Of a stretch of 64,000 nt of DNA, positions 60,001-64,000 are shown piece after piece; within the stretch, counting starts at the first letter, position 1; each line of letters opens with the position of its first letter. The translations under genes and the position numbers were made by a program. Below the pieces are notes generated by a model. It ran no database searches, had not been told where the DNA came from, and saw nothing but the letters and a program-made list of their open reading frames with translations. Source of the DNA: Oscillospiraceae bacterium (lineage in GTDB: Bacteria > Bacillota > Clostridia > Oscillospirales > Acutalibacteraceae); assembly GCA_015066445.1 (NCBI GenBank), contig SVOK01000001.1, forward strand, positions 123,315 to 187,314, in the 5' to 3' direction.

Positions 60001-63000
60001 TTAGTTAAGTAAATTTTTTTGCTGTGATAAAAATGTCTGTTGTTCTGAAAAACCACATAAGTTACATAATTTTGCTCTTAGACCTTTATCACACTTATTG
60101 TAATTAAGATATTGTGCTATAATTGAATCCAGTATTCGCGAAGCAAAAGTTTCATTTGTACTATTAAATGCCTTTTTTAAACCTTGAATTTCACCATAAC
60201 TGAATTTGTTAAGACAGTTCATTTTCAAATCCACAAGAATTAGTTTTGATGAAATAGATTGATCAGATTCAAGTGTTTGTCTTGCAACAGGCAAAATATG
60301 CTCGCTATTTAAAGAAACCGCAACCTGGTGCACCATTCCTTGAGACATACCTGAAATTAGAATATTTATAAATCTATGAGTTTCACGTTCCACATCTTCA
60401 CGCAGAATATTTTTCTTCTCATTTTTCGCCCTTTCTATTATATATTCTATCAATTCTTTTTCTAGATACCCCATTGTTTTGATTATAGCTTCTATAGAAC
60501 GCATACCCAATTTATGCATTTCATTGATTATCTCAATCTTTTCCGTTCCTTCTATGGCAACAGGATAGTTTTGAAGAATTTGACCCAAAACTTCTATTGT
60601 TTTTAAAGCGGAAATAACCGATGCCATTTCTCTTTCTTTTTCTGTAATTTCATCTTCGATAATATCCTCGCCATCGTTTACGATTCCATCATTAATACCA
60701 ATTTCATCTAAGTGTATAAGCGCTTTTTCTTTGTTCACCGTAACATTTTCATTATTAGCAATCGTTGATGGTATTAAAGCCTCAATTGCATCTTTTATCT
60801 CATTAAAAATAGGATTTTTTTTACCAAAATCAAATGGTTGATAACTATCTAATGTTGCATACGCATTAAGAAGAACATTGTCAATAACTTCGCTACTGCC
60901 TGAAAAATGACAAACAAAAATAATTATATTGCCATATGTTTCATTGTATAACTTTGCACTCATACATTCTACCATTTCTTGAACATCTTTTTCTTTTAGA
61001 TTGTATGCGATATATCTTCCTGCAAAATAATAAAAAATATAAGGATATTTAAACCTATACACTTCACCTCCACTTATATCGCGGCGAATAATTTTAGCAT
61101 TTATCATTTTGTCTAAAAATTCTTTATTAGAAAGTTGCAAAATATATTTATCTTCAATTTCAGAGGTCACTTCTAATATTTGTTCCTCAGTAAAACTTGT
61201 TCTCCCAAGTTTCAAAGAATTAAAAGCCAATTTTGATAATATACTTTCATCAATATTATACATTCCCGGTTTTGAATAATTAGAAGCAACTTTAGCCAAG
61301 CAACTATCTACTAATGATTTATATAAGAAACCATATTTACTTCCATCCATAGTCTTTTTTATTGCGTCACCATTTTGAAGTGTGCCTATAATAAATACTG
61401 GTATTGCTGGAATAAAAGCAGCTCCATTCCCTAAGAATATATCTATTTGTTTTCTTGCGTTTTCTATACGTTCCTCAATTTCATCATCAGTTAAAGTACT
61501 CTCATTAAGATGATACCATTTAGAAATCAATTCTTTCATTTTCTTATTCCCTAAAGGTAGTATTTGATAATAAATAAATTTATCTAAAGATTTAATATAA
61601 TCAGATGTAAGTATAGTTGATAATTCTATACTAGAAGATAAAAAAACAGTAATATTACCAAAAAAACCACATAAATAATCTAAAACGCATTTTCTCCTAT
61701 CTTTATTGAGCTTTATAAAGTCAAAATCATCAACTATAACGGTTCTTTTAAATTTTGGAAGTTGATTGAATTTTTCCAAACAATCTTTAGAATATTGCGT
61801 TACAAAACAACTTTCGATTACAGAACGAATTTGCGACTCATCGGATGCTGTAAATTCCTTACCATTTAACAACAGACAACAAGAATCTTTTGGTTCTTCT
61901 AATAAAAACATTTTCTTGGCAATAGCAGTTTTTCCGCCAGAACTAGCTCCAACCAAAATATTCAAATTACTATCAGCCAACTCTTCAATTACATTTTTTC
62001 TTATTATTGTTGATTTATTTTTATCATTATAATAATCATTTTTACTGATATCTGGCCAAACAAAAAGATCGGATAGTGTTACATTTTCTTTGGCAAAGTG
62101 ATTTATATATATTCCAATATCTTCTGCCATATCAATAGTTTCCTTATTTGGATGAAAAACACTTTGATTAGATGCTATATTTTTATGATATTGATTTTTA
62201 TAAACCTCTTGCCTATCATAAATAGTACCATTCCATTTGAAATCTATTATCTCAAATGTTTGAAATGCATTATCAAAATTAATAACAGAAAAAGCGCTAT
62301 CGTCGCTATAACTATCTTGTAACTCTTTGCCATGATTACAGAAAACAGAGAAAGAATCTCCTGTTTTTTCATAATTATCTCTTAAATGCTCGTGTCCCAA
62401 CAAAAGCATATCAGCATTTTCACGAATGTTGTCGATAAAATCCCTTTTATATTCTGGATTCAACCAATTTTCCGGATGATGAAACATATAAAATACAATT
62501 TTATATGTTTTTGAATCAATTGGCTCAAACAGTTGTTGTGGTATCACTATTTTGCCTATCTGTTCCTTAAGATTAGACATCCATGCAGTATTTGGAAGTG
62601 CAAAGATCACTTTAAATCCGCCTACTTCCACTTCTTTTCTTGGTAAAATACAATTCGTATCTATATCATACAAACCGGCAAAACTATTATATTCATTTTG
62701 TACAACATTTACTGTATTATAATATTCGTCATCAATTTCAGACGGTTTAGCAGAATCAATAAGTTTTGTGCGTATATATGTATCTTTATCAAAATCACAA
62801 TCATGATTTCCTGGTACACAAACTATATCAACTATAGAATCTTTCTCATTTTTTATATATTCTACTATATGGTCAAGTAAAGATCGAGCCAATTCATATT
62901 GCTCTGGTTTTCCCGAGAAAGCAATATCACCCGAGATAGCAATTACAACATTACCATTATTAGGAAGTGCGCTGACACAAGCCGCTTTTAGAAAATCAAT

Positions 63001-63069
63001 TCGCTTTAATATTTTATCTGTTTTTGCCTTAATATGTATATCCGAAAAATGAATAATTGATAAACCCAT
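60001..63069 (-). CDS. Metallophosphoesterase fused to P-loop NTPase (putative defence protein)
   Basis: A 1022-residue protein. The N-terminal domain (about 1-260) is a calcineurin-like metallophosphoesterase: DIH (Asp10, His12), GD (Asp48), GNHD (Asn88-His89), HH near 188 and GHEH near 223. A P-loop (GASSGGKT, near residue 375) and a Walker B-like VIVDDFDF follow, then a long helical C-terminal region, the layout of STAND-like NTPases that sense an invader and activate an effector. The nuclease or phosphatase domain would be the effector. The start is the ATG at 63069, ten bases after AAAGGGGG; the frame extends 24 codons upstream without support. It lies next to tRNA genes and an integrase remnant and is AT-richer than the rest, both signs of transfer. 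Function inferred, not shown. Confidence 0.82.
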   Translation of the reverse strand: MGLSIIHFSDIHIKAKTDKILKRIDFLKAACVSALPNNGNVVIAISGDIAFSGKPEQYELARSLLDHIVEYIKNEKDSIVDIVCVPGNHDCDFDKDTYIRTKLIDSAKPSEIDDEYYNTVNVVQNEYNSFAGLYDIDTNCILPRKEVEVGGFKVIFALPNTAWMSNLKEQIGKIVIPQQLFEPIDSKTYKIVFYMFHHPENWLNPEYKRDFIDNIRENADMLLLGHEHLRDNYEKTGDSFSVFCNHGKELQDSYSDDSAFSVINFDNAFQTFEIIDFKWNGTIYDRQEVYKNQYHKNIASNQSVFHPNKETIDMAEDIGIYINHFAKENVTLSDLFVWPDISKNDYYNDKNKSTIIRKNVIEELADSNLNILVGASSGGKTAIAKKMFLLEEPKDSCCLLLNGKEFTASDESQIRSVIESCFVTQYSKDCLEKFNQLPKFKRTVIVDDFDFIKLNKDRRKCVLDYLCGFFGNITVFLSSSIELSTILTSDYIKSLDKFIYYQILPLGNKKMKELISKWYHLNESTLTDDEIEERIENARKQIDIFLGNGAAFIPAIPVFIIGTLQNGDAIKKTMDGSKYGFLYKSLVDSCLAKVASNYSKPGMYNIDESILSKLAFNSLKLGRTSFTEEQILEVTSEIEDKYILQLSNKEFLDKMINAKIIRRDISGGEVYRFKYPYIFYYFAGRYIAYNLKEKDVQEMVECMSAKLYNETYGNIIIFVCHFSGSSEVIDNVLLNAYATLDSYQPFDFGKKNPIFNEIKDAIEALIPSTIANNENVTVNKEKALIHLDEIGINDGIVNDGEDIIEDEITEKEREMASVISALKTIEVLGQILQNYPVAIEGTEKIEIINEMHKLGMRSIEAIIKTMGYLEKELIEYIIERAKNEKKNILREDVERETHRFINILISGMSQGMVHQVAVSLNSEHILPVARQTLESDQSISSKLILVDLKMNCLNKFSYGEIQGLKKAFNSTNETFASRILDSIIAQYLNYNKCDKGLRAKLCNLCGFSEQQTFLSQQKNLLN

Positions 63070-63144
63070 TAACTTATCCCCCTTTTTCGACATTATACAA
63101 TAAAAAAGCTTCTTTTTCAAGGTAATATCCCAGGTTTGCAATTT

Positions 63145-63357
63145 TTATATTTTAAAATAAAGCCACTTATTTTCTTTAAAAACTAGTATAAATTCCTTTT
63201 CATCCGCAACACATTTAAATTTATATTCATTAGGACTAATATACTTTTTTTCTATTATTTTTCGTATAAAAAAGGTTTTTCCTTTTTTATTTGTTATTCC
63301 AAGTGGCAATATATTTCCATCAGGATAAAAATCCGCTCTAACAATATAATCTCCCAT
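63145..63357 (-). CDS. Small protein with beta-rich fold (unknown)
   Basis: A 70-residue protein (VRADFYPDGNILPLGI, KCVADEKEFILVFKENKW) whose alternating pattern suggests a small beta barrel. Similar short proteins are found in Firmicutes accessory regions, as far as I recall, with no assigned role. Start ATG at 63357 after AGGG. It lies directly upstream of the large phosphoesterase gene on the same strand, so it could be a partner. Confidence 0.6.
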   Translation of the reverse strand: MGDYIVRADFYPDGNILPLGITNKKGKTFFIRKIIEKKYISPNEYKFKCVADEKEFILVFKENKWLYFKI

Positions 63358-63497
63358 AAACCCTCACACAATAGTTTTATTTATTATACTTTTCATACTT
63401 TTATTATTGTAAAAAAATTTAATTTATAACCAAAATATAATTAATATATTTTTATAAAGAAAAAATTCCGCATTTTGTAAACATTGTCTTTAAATAA

Positions 63498-63893
63498 TTA
63501 ATATTCTTTTATCCCCTCTCCTCTCACATCAGCAAACTCAGTTTTCATTATTTTAATCAACTCTGCAAGTTTAATCTCACACTCTTCTTCAGTCTTAGCA
63601 TACACATTTTTAGATATTCTTTTTCCGTTAGACAATCTCGGTGAATATCTGCCTTCATAGAGGTTATCATTTATTTTACTAATGCAACCTGTCCCGCTTT
63701 TTCTTCTTGAGGGTTTTACAGGCTCAAATTTCGCCTCACAAGGTGTTTTTGAAGTTCTTTCGGGTACTTTCTCATTTTTATCAGAAAGGCTCACATTTCG
63801 CATTATACACCGCTCTATTTTTTCTGCTGCAGTTCTTTGCATTTCATCGGTTATATGGGTGTAAACATTAAGAGTAGTGAATATCAACAATCC
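63498..63893 (-). pseudogene. Truncated tyrosine recombinase (integrase C-terminal remnant)
   Basis: The frame opens after a stop at 63894-63896 and immediately matches the very end of Tn916-like integrases: LNVYTHITDEMQRTAAEKI. A C-terminal extension follows with an AP2/arm-like segment (SGTGCISKINDNLYEGRYSP, then VYAKTEEECEIKLAEL). The catalytic Arg, His and Tyr-bearing parts upstream are absent, so it cannot be active. The break is at about 63880, where the end of an unrelated reading frame begins. Confidence 0.8.
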
Positions 63894-64000
63894 TCACACG
63901 ATTGTTTATTAATGTATTTTTTCTCGGGTGGGGGTTGTTTATCGATCAGTTTGTAGTAGATGTGGATTTCTCTCGGCTCTTTGCTGTATTTCCCCGGGCA
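63884..64000 (-). CDS. 3' end of an unidentified gene (partial)
   Basis: The last 38 codons of a minus-strand gene run from the window edge to a TGA at 63884-63886 (residues PGKYSKEPREIHIYYKLID, then a Pro/Lys-rich tail). I cannot identify it. Its stop overlaps the beginning of the integrase remnant, consistent with a rearranged mobile element. Confidence 0.55.
   Translation of the reverse strand, partial: CPGKYSKEPREIHIYYKLIDKQPPPEKKYINKQSCEDC

Overview
The window is a low-G+C chromosomal segment that most resembles a spore-forming Clostridia, of the Oscillospiraceae/Ruminococcaceae gut type. This rests on gene content: a GerA/GerC/GerB germinant receptor, sporulation genes yqfC, yqfD and ylbJ, a DUF2953 protein and a SigH-like sigma factor. 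An Etf-linked lactate dehydrogenase, a FakA/FakB fatty-acid kinase set, a BspA-type leucine-rich-repeat surface protein with a dockerin-like tail, and Shine-Dalgarno sequences of the AGGAGG/GGTGAT type all fit. The species cannot be named from the sequence alone.

Layout. 0-7.3 kb: a partial endonuclease/exonuclease/phosphatase, an ABC exporter, a remarkable nested hairpin block (2422-2810), an etfB-etfA-FAD dehydrogenase operon (lctBCD order) and a DUF89 protein. 7.4-9.3 kb: a small membrane protein and two paralogous zinc-ribbon membrane proteins with matching promoters. 9.4-14 kb: a carrier-protein-dependent lipid cluster (AMP-ligase fused to a carrier domain, two PlsC acyltransferases, a free acyl carrier protein, an LRAT-like protein, and a convergent phosphopantetheinyl transferase). 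14-24 kb: a DUF2953 protein, three alpha/beta hydrolases, a GT2-GtrA glycosyltransferase, the fakB-fakB-fakA-plsX operon and a polysaccharide deacetylase. 24-35.6 kb: a propeller glycosidase-like protein, a YgjV-like protein, an alcohol dehydrogenase, an SDR, a GNAT enzyme, a four-helix-bundle protein, tRNA-Leu, three Gfo/Idh/MocA-type proteins, two AraC regulators and a metallo-hydrolase. 35.6-45.5 kb: two YitT proteins, citrate synthase, the ger operon, an S1-domain protein, a divergent XRE/Cys-rich pair with a strong inverted-repeat operator, and a cation/proton antiporter. 45.6-48 kb: L10 leader, rplJ-rplL, deoD and a small protein. 48-59.5 kb: a giant LRR protein, a response regulator-kinase-HtrA envelope-stress operon, a zinc-ribbon protein, a sigma factor and yqfC/yqfD/ylbJ. 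59.5-64 kb: tRNA-His and tRNA-Gln, followed by an AT-richer accessory segment with a metallophosphoesterase-NTPase protein (possible defence gene), a small protein and a truncated integrase.

How it works together. Lipid metabolism is the strongest theme: FakA/FakB phosphorylate exogenous fatty acids and PlsX makes acyl-ACP, while the 9.4-14 kb cluster supplies acyl activation, carrier proteins, their activating enzyme and acyltransferases. Sporulation and germination genes are spread through the window rather than clustered.

Non-coding structure is unusually rich. Besides ordinary terminators there is a hierarchical 12-hairpin block, a structured leader before gerA, several palindromic elements whose arms are GTGAATA-like repeats, and short tRNA-like fragments. 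Several start codons were placed by Shine-Dalgarno spacing rather than by the longest reading frame; one AraC gene appears to start at ATT.
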